A stretch of DNA of 64,000 nt, from the NCBI GenBank assembly GCA_021818585.1, contig JAKATU010000044.1, forward strand, positions 1 through 64,000, in the 5' to 3' direction. The notes under the pieces were generated by a model, which searched no databases, was not told the origin of the DNA, and was given only the letters and a program-made list of their open reading frames with translations. This document shows positions 18,641 through 26,879 of the stretch, piece after piece (position 1 is the stretch's first letter; each line of letters opens with the position of its first letter). This DNA comes from Acidobacteriota bacterium (GTDB lineage Bacteria; Acidobacteriota; Terriglobia; Terriglobales; Acidobacteriaceae). Position numbers and translations under genes: made by a program.

Positions 18641-19087
18641 GCCAGATACTACTCCGAAAATGACGCCAGGTTCATGTCCCCGGACTGGAGCAAGATTCAG
18701 GAGCCAGTGCCCTACGCAAACCTGAACAACCCCCAGTCCCTGAACCTGTACAGCTATGTGCTTAACAATCCTCTAGCGAATCGGGACTCGGATGGACACG
18801 CGCGGCAATGTGGTCAACAGACCACCTCTACGAATGCAAGTGGGGAAACGGTTGTCAATGCAAATTGCCATGATGTACCTGCATGGTGGGATTTGCCCGG
18901 TTGGGCGATCACTGGTTTCGCAAATGTTGCATACGGGAATCCCAGACAGGGGCTGCAGGAGATGGCTTACTCATATTCGACTGCGCTTACAGCGTTGGAA
19001 TTCGCTCCCATCGCTCCTGAGGAAGCATCGACGCTCAAAAAGCGAGCCATGCATGAAATCCGATCAGCGCACAACGCTGTCTCTTGA
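18641..19087 (+). pseudogene. Displaced Rhs C-terminal tip
   Basis: The frame enters the Rhs core at ARYYSENDARFMSPDW, continues with LNNPQSLNLYSYVLNNPL and an altered border (DSDGH where DPDG is usual), then adds a tip of about 85 residues (CHDVPAWWDLPGWAITGFANVAYGNPRQGLQ...) that differs from the tip of the gene ending at 17705. Everything upstream of the core is missing. Such orphan tips are known downstream of Rhs genes as a reservoir for tip exchange. No immunity gene follows; the sequence runs directly into a broken regulator on the other strand. Confidence 0.7.
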
Positions 19088-19398
19088 TCGGCAGGGCGGG
19101 CTTGAACTTCGACTGATGACGCTCCTCACCTCAGCAATGCGACGATAGGAGCAGGAAGTGCGTGCGTACTCCTCAATGACACCGTGCGCGGCCATAGTCC
19201 GCAGAATTCTATAAATCGTCGCCGGAGGATATCCAAGCAATGCTTGTATCCTCCGCGCGCTCAGGGGTGAATGAAGTCCATGATCGCGAGCGCGTTACTG
19301 AGAATCGGGACAACATAACTCCTTGAAATCTGCCTTGCTTTTTCGCCTGGCGGCGAAGGTCGCCCGGCAGAGGGATTCTCCCTTGCGCTTCTCGGCAT
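19088..19398 (-). pseudogene. IclR-type winged-helix regulator, frameshifted and truncated
   Basis: A start at 19398 has a good AGGAGG eight bases upstream. The frame reads YVVPILSNALAIMDFIH and then stops at 19261. Shifting one base continues as SPLSARRIQALLGYPPATIYRILRTMAAHGVIEEYAR, which together give the helix-turn-helix of IclR-family regulators (PILSxALxIL ... GYPxSTVYRILRTL). The effector domain is absent; the gene ends where the displaced Rhs tip ends. It may once have controlled the neighbouring rhamnosidase genes. Confidence 0.6.
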
Positions 19399-19493
19399 AT
19401 TCACCGCCTCCTGATGACTTCCTCGATTATTCGTGATCCTCATCTGCGCCTGAATGAATCAGGCGCAGATGAATGAGGAGCCAAAGTAAGAGG

Positions 19494-22022
19494 TTAATGA
19501 CTCGTAACTGTGTAAGTGCCCTTTCCGCTCAGCACCACCACCGCGCGCTTCCCTCCTTCAACCGGCGTGCTGGTCATTGGCTTTCCGTTCACCATCACCG
19601 TGGCGCCGGCCATCGGAACAGGAACCGAGACCTTCGCCACAACGTTTGACGGCAGGCCAATGGTCGTCACGTAACCGTTGTTGTTACGGATGGATACGCT
19701 CAGAACCCCATGCGGTGTCGGCTCGCCGCCCCTTGCCCACTTCAAGCCGAGTAAGTCAGGGCGGATATCCACCTTCGCAAACCCGCCCGCAGTCGGTCGA
19801 ATTCCAAGAATCTGAGTCATCAGCCACGGAGTCACACCACTCGACCATCCGTGCGCCAGGCTGACGTTGTAGCCTGACATATTGTCCGCTTGCAGGGACG
19901 CATGAAAGTTACTTCCCTTGTACCAGGTGGGATCATAACCTTCCCAGAAGCTGGTCGCTCCCTCCTGCACCATACCGCCCCAGTATTGCCGAATCCAGTT
20001 CAGTGCGGCCTTGCGGTGCCCCATCTTCGCCATCGCTGTCACGACATAAAAGTTGTAATAGGGAGTAATGATGTAAGGGTTGTACTTTACATGGCCCACA
20101 TCAGAAAGTGAGTTTCGCCAGATCGCAGCGTATTGGTTCTTGTTCGCCACGCCCGAGATGACCGCATACGCATTCGGCTGCCAGCGGTCGCCAAACGAGC
20201 CCTTGGCGTCCAGCATGTGCTCCTGCGCTGCCGTCTTCAACGCATCAGCCTTTTCTTCAAACGTCTGTGCGTTCTTGTCATCGTGCAGAATGCGGAGAAG
20301 ATAGGCGCCGTCCTTGAACGCAGCGTAATACTCAAACTGTGTGGCCATGCGCGTTTGCGCATCGTAGCTGTTCATCTCCGGCGACCAGTCCACAAAGGGC
20401 CATGCGTGCGTTAGGTCTGAGAACATGTTCTGCTGATTGAGATCTTTCTCCATGTAATTGAGCAGTTGAACCAGCCGCGTGTGCACGCTCTCCAATTGCT
20501 TCATGGATCCGGTATGCAGGTAATACATCTTCTCGCCCGACACCCAGAAGGCCGAGTAACCGGGAATCCTGTTTACATGCGCCTTCACCGGCGCCGGCCC
20601 AATCAGACGGCTCAGCGTGTCCTGCATCAGGAAGTGATCGCCAAACACGTCATCGATCGTGCGCCCGCTCACATCCAGGTCGCCCATCCAGCGATTCCGG
20701 TCCCGCTTCGGCGCGTCCCAAATGTCATCCTGCATACAAAGATGGGCGGTATAAGCGCCTATCGTCCACATCTTGTTCAGCTCAGGGTCAGAGGATTCAA
20801 ACGAACCCTGGTACTTTACCGGATAAGCAATGCCATCCAGGCGAATCGTCTTGAATTCGGTTTCACGCCCACCCACAAAGCGAACAATTGCATAGCGAAA
20901 GGCGCTCTTCGGTCCGTATGCAGTGCCGTGCGCCGGAATATAGACGGGATCGATCCCAAGATACGGCTCGTTCAGAGCCTCCTCTTCTGACTCACCATAC
21001 TGAACCGTAACTTCAGCGGGAGCATTCGAGTTTGACTGCAACTCGAGCCGCCCATTCACCTCTCGCCCAAAGTCCAGCAGCACCTGCGGAGCGTTTTGCA
21101 ACGACACATGCTCCTTCGGAAGCAGGACGGTCAGTTCTCCAGCAGTCGAACCGCCCGTTATAGCCTGAGCATTCTTTATCGTGCCGACACCGGCAAATAC
21201 GTTGCTCACTTTCATCGCATCCAACGAATAATGCGCAAGGAAAGGAGAAATTCCGTCGTAACCCGGCCATGCGTACATACCCGCATCTGCGTTGGCCTGA
21301 AACAGATCGATAGAGCTTTCAATGCCGCCCAGATCATCCGCGGCAGGCCAGCTGGCATCGTTAAAACTCGCGTTCTGCCAGCCTTGCGGCACAGCCTGCG
21401 CTGTCGCCTTCCACTGCCCGTTGCTCATCACTATCGGCGCCGCTGCAATTCCTCGCGCGGCTGGAACAATCATCGCGGCCAGCACTTTTCCGCGCCGCAA
21501 ATGGCGGCTCACGTTATCCCATGCTTCGTTCCCGGCGCGCGGCCCCCGTAAACCTTCTATCGCCAGCACGTTCTTGCCGACATGCAGTTCCTTTGCTACC
21601 TCGCACGCATAAACGCGAATTCCCATGTGAGCTTGCGGAACGAGCTGATAATGTCCGACTTCTTTTCCGTTTACGTAAATCGTCGCTTCACGCGGCCCGG
21701 CCACGTACAGCGTGGCTTGCGCTGGAATGCTGTGCACCTCAAACACGCCACGGAAGTAATGTGCCATCGAGTGGTCGACGCCATTGCGCCGTCCCATGGA
21801 ACTCGACGCACCGCCGGTCCATATATATTGTTCCGGCAATGGCTTATGGAGTACCGATTCCAACTGCGACGACGCCAGCATGCGCGCAGGATCAAGCTTT
21901 GCGTCAGGAATTTTCGTCGGACCGTTTGCCGGATTCCCCATCGGCACCTGCGCTACAGCCGGCAATCCGGCTCCCAGAAACAATACCAGTGAAAACAGCC
22001 CAATCACTCGATTCATAAACAC
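19494..22022 (-). CDS. GH78 alpha-L-rhamnosidase, secreted
   Basis: 842 residues with a signal peptide (VIGLFSLVLFLGAGLPAVAQ). N-terminal beta-sandwich domains include YVAGPREATIYVNGKEVG, typical of GH78 and related carbohydrate-binding modules. The (alpha/alpha)6 catalytic domain shows the GH78 signature DIWDAPKRDRNRWMGDLDVSG, with acidic residues positioned as in the family, then TSFWEGYDP and LAHGWSSGVTPWL, and a C-terminal beta domain (FAKVDIRPDLLGLKWARG). It would release terminal alpha-L-rhamnose from plant or microbial polysaccharides. A GTG at 22022 is chosen because GAGGAG lies seven bases upstream; ATG 22016 is the alternative. Same strand as, and 62 bases after, the GH39-like gene. 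Confidence 0.87.
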   Translation of the reverse strand: MFMNRVIGLFSLVLFLGAGLPAVAQVPMGNPANGPTKIPDAKLDPARMLASSQLESVLHKPLPEQYIWTGGASSSMGRRNGVDHSMAHYFRGVFEVHSIPAQATLYVAGPREATIYVNGKEVGHYQLVPQAHMGIRVYACEVAKELHVGKNVLAIEGLRGPRAGNEAWDNVSRHLRRGKVLAAMIVPAARGIAAAPIVMSNGQWKATAQAVPQGWQNASFNDASWPAADDLGGIESSIDLFQANADAGMYAWPGYDGISPFLAHYSLDAMKVSNVFAGVGTIKNAQAITGGSTAGELTVLLPKEHVSLQNAPQVLLDFGREVNGRLELQSNSNAPAEVTVQYGESEEEALNEPYLGIDPVYIPAHGTAYGPKSAFRYAIVRFVGGRETEFKTIRLDGIAYPVKYQGSFESSDPELNKMWTIGAYTAHLCMQDDIWDAPKRDRNRWMGDLDVSGRTIDDVFGDHFLMQDTLSRLIGPAPVKAHVNRIPGYSAFWVSGEKMYYLHTGSMKQLESVHTRLVQLLNYMEKDLNQQNMFSDLTHAWPFVDWSPEMNSYDAQTRMATQFEYYAAFKDGAYLLRILHDDKNAQTFEEKADALKTAAQEHMLDAKGSFGDRWQPNAYAVISGVANKNQYAAIWRNSLSDVGHVKYNPYIITPYYNFYVVTAMAKMGHRKAALNWIRQYWGGMVQEGATSFWEGYDPTWYKGSNFHASLQADNMSGYNVSLAHGWSSGVTPWLMTQILGIRPTAGGFAKVDIRPDLLGLKWARGGEPTPHGVLSVSIRNNNGYVTTIGLPSNVVAKVSVPVPMAGATVMVNGKPMTSTPVEGGKRAVVVLSGKGTYTVTSH

Positions 22023-22084
22023 TCTTCAGCTCCTCGATTCTGTGTCGGTCTCATAAAACTTATGTCTCGCTTGCAAAACTTCTC

Positions 22085-23611
22085 TCACCTTGCCCGCAAC
22101 ACGGTCACCGCAAACGGCGCCAGCGTGAGTACTCGTCCATCCAATGTGCCCGTCCGGGGTGCATTATCGCCGGTCGCCTTGTCTACCGTTTCAAAACCTG
22201 CTCCTGCAAAATCTGCAGGCGCCTCTACCGTCCTGGTCTCATCCGATGTATTCACCACAAGTATTTTGCGGCCTTGCGGCGTCGTGTATCCCTGCGCCAG
22301 TACCGGATAGCCGTGATCCAACTCCGGCTGGTATGTATTCTCCATTACGTCGCCGGGATGAAAGTTGTCAACGATCATCTTCAACACCCAGTACCGCGCA
22401 TTCGGCTTAGCATTTTTATAATCGATCATCGACACACTCGGGAACTGCGACGGATACCCTACCAGTTGCGATTCTCCAATTACATTCACGCCCAGCCTGG
22501 AGAGATGAACAAACAAGTAGGCATAAAGTGATGCAGCCGCATTCCAATAGATCTTTGGAATCGGATGATGCAGCGCCTTGCGCGCCTGAATATCCAGCCC
22601 GTCTGTAGGAAGAATCACGCCCAGCTCATCTGTATCGATCTTTGTCTGCGGAGAAAGCCGGTTCCGGATAGCAATGATATACCGCGTGGTTGCCAGAAAA
22701 CCATTGGCCTGGTCGAAGAATGTGTACTGCCAATCCTGCGGACCTTCGCTCATCGCCGGCGACGCGTAAAAGTGGAACGAGATGAAATTGATCGGTATAC
22801 CCGGACGATGATTCTTGTGATTCAAAAAGTATTCAAAATACTGCGGAGCATCCGAAGGCTTGGCAAGCGCAAGACCCACAAATTTTGTATCCGGACTCAC
22901 CCGGCGGATCGCGGAGACGATCGCATCATACTGGCGCGTGTATTGCTGTGGCGTGGTGTGGTGCTCAAAGTCCACTTCATTCAGCACCTCCCAGTAGGGA
23001 AAGTGGTAATGGTAACCGGATTGGTGCCATTTACCGTTCTCGTCTGTGAACCCGCCTTTTGTGTACCAGCTTACCAGCCGCGCATAGTAGTCGCCCAGTT
23101 GCTTGCCGCTGGGATCGCGCAAATGATTTCCCTGCTCGTAATGCCAATACACCTGGTCTGGATTGGCGGGATACGGAACGGGTTTCGCGGTTTTGAACAT
23201 CCACTCAGGAATCGTGCTGAAGTTGATGATGGTGGAATGTCCCTTCGTGGCCGCCAGAAAATCCTTCGTAATCGGATCAATGTGCGAAAAATTCCAGTAG
23301 GTGTGTTGTGCTGTCGGCGGTTTCAACTCGGCTACTGCCATCTTTGGATAAGGTAGCCAAGGCACATACCGCACATAGTTCGCGCCGAGATCCTTCAGTG
23401 CGCGGAATGCTCCGTCGTGCATCGGCGATCCCGGGTTCAGCATCGGGTTCACCACCACCTGCAACGTCGGGGTGGACTGCGATACCCGCAGTGTATGATT
23501 CCACTCCACCCTGATCGCGGACGGCGCAGAGACAGGTTCCTGAGCCGCCAATCCAGGTGTTCCCAAAATCGTTACTGCCACGGCCATCCAGGTCAAAGTC
23601 CCGATCTTCAT
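22085..23611 (-). CDS. Clan GH-A glycoside hydrolase, GH39-like, secreted
   Basis: 508 residues with a signal peptide (WMAVAVTILGTPGLAAQ). The fold is a clan-A barrel: the acid/base Glu is in YWEVLNEVD at about residue 210 and the nucleophile is probably the Glu of DTDELGV at about residue 330. FISFHFYASP matches the strand before the nucleophile. The overall pattern is closest to GH39-type enzymes (xylosidase, iduronidase and relatives), but the exact family is uncertain. GGAGGAG lies just before the ATG. It likely forms a two-gene transcript with the GH78 enzyme downstream. Confidence 0.75.
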   Translation of the reverse strand: MKIGTLTWMAVAVTILGTPGLAAQEPVSAPSAIRVEWNHTLRVSQSTPTLQVVVNPMLNPGSPMHDGAFRALKDLGANYVRYVPWLPYPKMAVAELKPPTAQHTYWNFSHIDPITKDFLAATKGHSTIINFSTIPEWMFKTAKPVPYPANPDQVYWHYEQGNHLRDPSGKQLGDYYARLVSWYTKGGFTDENGKWHQSGYHYHFPYWEVLNEVDFEHHTTPQQYTRQYDAIVSAIRRVSPDTKFVGLALAKPSDAPQYFEYFLNHKNHRPGIPINFISFHFYASPAMSEGPQDWQYTFFDQANGFLATTRYIIAIRNRLSPQTKIDTDELGVILPTDGLDIQARKALHHPIPKIYWNAAASLYAYLFVHLSRLGVNVIGESQLVGYPSQFPSVSMIDYKNAKPNARYWVLKMIVDNFHPGDVMENTYQPELDHGYPVLAQGYTTPQGRKILVVNTSDETRTVEAPADFAGAGFETVDKATGDNAPRTGTLDGRVLTLAPFAVTVLRAR

Positions 23612-23648
23612 GTTTCTCCTCCGCGCTTCAAGTACTCCGCAGCGGCCA

Positions 23649-23909
23649 TTATGGGCCGCCCGGGCCGCTCAGATTCTGCTGCGTAACCGCAACTATACTC
23701 TGCGGATTCAGCAATTTGGAATATGCGCCATTACGCAGATTTTCGAAAATCGCCAACGCGTGCATCCGGCGCGTATGGTTCCCCACCGTTCGATATGCCT
23801 GGGACAATCGCCACCAGGCCACCACATCATCCGGACGAATACGCGCTTCCAAAACCCGGCAGCGAACCGAGTCTTGCAGACAGCCAGGCCGAATTCCATT
23901 CGCTTGCAA
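23649..23909 (-). pseudogene. Possible tetratricopeptide protein remnant
   Basis: The minus strand reads ARIRPDDVVAWWRLSQAYRTVGNHTRR...FENLRNGAYSKLL, which has the spacing of one TPR unit and resembles the tail of TPR proteins. It is only 86 residues and its upstream part overlaps the antisense of the GH106 relic, so the real homologous part is probably about 23649-23870. Coding is not certain. Confidence 0.35.
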
Positions 23910-24637
23910 ATGAGCTCTTCGGTGACGGCTGAGGCGTTCACCACGTCAGCAAAGCCACCGTATACGCCGGCCAGACTGTTGCCGAGGCGCTTGCTGAAAT
24001 GCACGTCGCGCCGGACTTCAGCTATGTCGAAACGCTGAACGGCGCAAACCTCAAGTTCATCCATCGCAAGCTCGCTCACGGCGATATTTGCTTCGTCGAC
24101 AATCGCGGCAACAACGCCGCTACGGCAGAAGCCGGCTTCCGCATCACCGGCATGGCGCCCAGCCTCCGGCACTCGGATACCGGCAAAATCACGCCAGCCT
24201 CCTACACCATCGCGAATGGTCGAACCACCATCCCGCTGCACCTCGACCCATGGGGAACAGTTTTTGTCGTCTTCCATGGGCGAGCAAAGCAGCAATCCTG
24301 GACCGCACCTGCAATGGTGACACGCCAGATCGCCACGATCCACGGGCCCTGGAAGGTCAGCTTCCCGCCCAGTTGAAGTTACAGTCAACGGCAAGCCGCT
24401 GGGCATCGTCTGACACACCCCTTATCGCGTCGATGCGAGATCGGCACTGCATCCGGGCAGCAACATGCTCACCATCAAGGCCACGAATGCCTGGGTCAAC
24501 CGTCCAATTGGCGACGAACAACCCGACACAATCAAAAGTACACCTTCGCCGACTACCATCCGTACACCGCTGCGTCGCCTTTGGTGACCGTCGGACTCCT
24601 CGGCCCTGTAAACATCGACACCGTAATCACCAGGTAA
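23880..24637 (+). pseudogene. GH106 alpha-L-rhamnosidase, decayed 3' end
   Basis: The translated strand reads SQAEFHSLANELFGDG, then an in-frame TGA at 23930-23932, then GVHHVSKATVYAGQTVAEAL, APDFSYVETLNGANLKFIHRKL, GDICFVDNRGN, SLRHSDTGKITPASY and LHLDPWGTVFVVF. After a second stop at 24376 it continues in other frames as YRVDARSALHPGSNMLTIKATNAWVNRPIGD and finally YTFADYHPYTAASPLVTVGLLGPV. This order matches the C-terminal third of GH106 rhamnosidases. The catalytic barrel is missing, and at least one nonsense and two frameshift lesions are present. Confidence 0.7.
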
Positions 24638-24653
24638 AAAGCCAGGAGGACTT

Positions 24654-24749
24654 TTGAACACTGAGGAACGGATCGCACGAGCCCTCGACTCTCTCCAGAT
24701 CGAATTGCCCTCCCAGGGATTTTCCAGGCGACAGATCTTAGCTATATGA
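24654..24749 (+). pseudogene. L-rhamnose isomerase (RhaI-type), first 25 codons only
   Basis: A TTG with a strong AGGAGGA upstream opens LNTEERIARALDSLQIELPS followed by QGFS, which resembles the N-terminus of the L-rhamnose isomerases found next to rhamnosidases in this phylum (usual pattern RIxxALxSFxVExPSWGFxxTGTRFG). The likeness ends at about 24725 and the frame closes at 24749. It directly follows the GH106 relic, which supports the identification, but the match is short. Confidence 0.45.
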
Positions 24750-24955
24750 GAGAGCAATGGACCGCGCACTCATGATTGTCTCCCGGTTCCTGAGCGCAAC
24801 GGCCAACTTGTCCGAAGTAGATGCATCGAGGGGTACATCGGTCTTTCTTGATCTGCGAGCGTAGTAAGCTTTTCTGGCCTTGCAAGTACCGGACAAATTG
24901 ATTAGCGAGGTTGCTCCTATTTGCAGGACACCTTCCGAGAATCAGGTGGACAAGT

Positions 24956-24998
24956 CCAACGGCTCTCTTATTCATCAGGGGAATAAGAGAGCCGTTGG
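24956..24998. repeat. Perfect 18-base inverted repeat
   Basis: The arms at 24956-24973 and 24981-24998 (CCAACGGCTCTCTTATTC and its exact complement) are separated by seven bases. There is no T run on either side, so it is not a standard terminator. It sits in 280 bases without a recognised gene just after the rhamnose relics and may be the end of a lost mobile element or a regulatory hairpin. Confidence 0.75.
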
Positions 24999-25031
24999 GT
25001 CATGCTTTGGATAAGGTAGGAAGCTGAGGGT

Positions 25032-25304
25032 TCATCGCCCAAATGCCTGTCCATAGGCTTCATATTGCTTCACCAGGCGAATAGCGACTTGCGTTGCCAA
25101 TTCGGTTGAGGTCAATCCTTTTCCCAGTTTCTCAACCCACCAGACCACGGTTGTTCCGTCAGTTCGGGGTTCCAAAGACCAAATTTCGGAGGGGACAGGA
25201 GATTGATCTTCTGAGAACATCGCATTCGGTTCTGGGGAGCGGGGATCAAAACGGATGCTGCAATCCTGTGGAACTCCATTCCGTCCTTGCCCAGCGTATA
25301 CCAT
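25032..25304 (-). CDS. Doubtful small protein
   Basis: An open frame of about 90 residues with a plausible soluble tail (SEIWSLEPRTDGTTVVWWVEKLGKGLTSTELATQVAIRLVKQYEAYG). No ribosome binding site of note precedes the ATG at 25304 and the family was not recognised. It could be a remnant of a larger gene whose 5' part was replaced. It does not overlap the preferred start of the TPR gene on the other strand. Confidence 0.25.
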   Translation of the reverse strand: MVYAGQGRNGVPQDCSIRFDPRSPEPNAMFSEDQSPVPSEIWSLEPRTDGTTVVWWVEKLGKGLTSTELATQVAIRLVKQYEAYGQAFGR

Positions 25305-25366
25305 CGAAGAAGGTGGTGCTCCGCAGCGAACAGGGGTGCTCGCCAGTGCTGCCGATGGAGGTTCCG

Positions 25367-26386
25367 ATGCCAAAGAAATCTGCGCCAAAGAAATCTGTTG
25401 CCAAAAAGCCGGCAAACAAGAAAACGACGAAGGGCCAGAAGCCGGTTACGGTGGAGTCGATGATGGAACAACTCGCACCATTGCTAGAGGGCGAGAGAGC
25501 TGTGACGGAGAATGACCTGAGAGCGTTGATGGCCTCGTTGAACGGCCCATCGGTGGCGGACAAAATGAGCGATGAAGATGTGGATGCCAGGTATGCCGCA
25601 CAGGAACTCGCGTTGGATGCCATGGATGCAAGGACCGAGGCCGAGGCGCGGAAGCTGGCAAAGCGCGCACTGCGGCTGGACCCGGATTGCGTGGACGCGC
25701 TACTGGTGATGACGGATCTTGACGCGCGCAACCCGCGCCAGATTCTCGATGGCTTGCGGAAGGCGGTCGCCGCCGGAGAAAGGTCGCTGGGCAAGAGCTT
25801 CATCGAGGAGAACACAGGGCATTTCTGGATGCTTTTGGATACACGGCCCTACATGCGCGCATTACAGGTTCTGGGTGATGCGCTGCGCAACGAAGGCATC
25901 TGCCTGGATGCCATTCAGGTTTACGAGAAGATGCTGGAGCTCAATCCGAATGACAATCAGGGTGTTCGCGATCCTCTGCTTGGTTTGTACCTGCAAACGG
26001 GCGATCTTAAGGGCGCGGGCCGTCTGCTGAAGAAGTACAAGGATGATGCTTCCGCCAACTTTGCCTGGGGGTACGTGCTGGAGCGGTTTCTGGCCGGGGA
26101 TGAAAAGAGCGCAATTGCGGCGTTGAAAACGGCACGGAAGGCGAATCCGCACATGGAGCTTTACCTGACTGCGAGGAAAGAGTTGCCGGAATACCTGCCG
26201 GAAATGTATTCGCCCGGCAGTGAGGAAGAGGCGGTTCTCTGCCTCAGCTTTGTGGGCGCGGCGTGGGTGACTCACGAGGAAGCCTGCGCCTGGTTTTTTG
26301 ACCAAATGACTGCAGAGGCGCGGCGAGAGGGCGTGAGTAAGGAGGCCTTGTTGAGAGCGCCGGTCCCCGGAAAGAAAGTGCAATGA
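25367..26386 (+). CDS. TPR-repeat protein, ST7-like, with lysine-rich N-terminus
   Basis: About 339 residues. The N-terminus is a Lys/Ala/Pro-rich tail (MPKKSAPKKSVAKKPANKKTTKG), followed by helical repeats with TPR spacing: KLAKRALRLDPDCVDALLVMTDL, AIQVYEKMLELNPNDNQGVRDPLLGLYLQTGDLKGAG, and ALKTARKANPHMELYL. The arrangement resembles bacterial relatives of the ST7 family. GGAGG lies five bases before the ATG at 25367; an upstream frame is open to 25094 but lacks such a site. Function unknown; TPR repeats suggest protein-protein contacts and the basic tail suggests binding to nucleic acid. Confidence 0.8.
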   Translation: MPKKSAPKKSVAKKPANKKTTKGQKPVTVESMMEQLAPLLEGERAVTENDLRALMASLNGPSVADKMSDEDVDARYAAQELALDAMDARTEAEARKLAKRALRLDPDCVDALLVMTDLDARNPRQILDGLRKAVAAGERSLGKSFIEENTGHFWMLLDTRPYMRALQVLGDALRNEGICLDAIQVYEKMLELNPNDNQGVRDPLLGLYLQTGDLKGAGRLLKKYKDDASANFAWGYVLERFLAGDEKSAIAALKTARKANPHMELYLTARKELPEYLPEMYSPGSEEEAVLCLSFVGAAWVTHEEACAWFFDQMTAEARREGVSKEALLRAPVPGKKVQ

Positions 26387-26599
26387 CCTCACCGTGGTTA
26401 TTCGGAAGCCCCTGATCAAGACAATTCTTAACTATGCACTGATGATCTGACGTTGTCGGATTGTCGGATGATTCAGGGGCAGAAGGCGTAAGGGCTGTAA
26501 ATCTTGTAAAGATTTCAAGGGTTTTGCCGGATGCCCGACAACTACAAGTGATAGATCCTTCAGTATCTTACAGATCTGATGAGCTTTACTTGGGTTTTC

Positions 26600-26692
26600 T
26601 GGCGGAGAGAGAGGGATTCGAACCCTCGATAGAGCTTTTGGCCCTATAACGGTTTAGCAAACCGCCGCCTTCAGCCTCTCGGCCATCTCTCC
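26600..26692 (-). tRNA. tRNA-Ser (anticodon GCT)
   Basis: The minus strand folds as a class II tRNA: acceptor GGAGAGA with TCTCTCC, a D arm, an anticodon arm GGTTTGCTAAACC with GCT, a long variable arm, and a T arm with GGTTCGAATCC. Discriminator G is followed by an encoded CCA. Confidence 0.97.
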
Positions 26693-26712
26693 GCTTCGGT
26701 TGCAGCCTTGAG

Positions 26713-26741
26713 TATATAAGATTGCCCGCCCCGTGCGGCAA
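26713..26741 (-). promoter_or_regulatory. Promoter of tRNA-Ser
   Basis: Minus strand TTGCCG, a 17-base spacer and TATATA, ending about 20 bases before the tRNA 5' end. Both boxes match the sigma-70 consensus at four of six positions. Confidence 0.6.
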
Positions 26742-26879
26742 GAAGGTTGCGCCAGCGCCGGAAATCCCCGCCATCGCCACTCACCCTCGCGAATCCATCG
26801 CACATTACCGGCTCATTTGATTTATTTTCGAGTCATTGTTCAAAGGGTCTGCTCGCGGGCCCTGCATGTGAGGAGGACG

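Noticed and set aside
23708-24418. Minus-strand frame of 236 codons across the GH106 relic
   Set aside because: The plus strand gives recognisable GH106 blocks in order, so the minus frame is mostly antisense noise; only a short TPR-like piece in another minus frame was kept with low confidence.
24742-24975. Minus-strand frame of 77 codons
   Set aside because: No ribosome binding site, no recognisable motif, and its start lies in the perfect inverted repeat.
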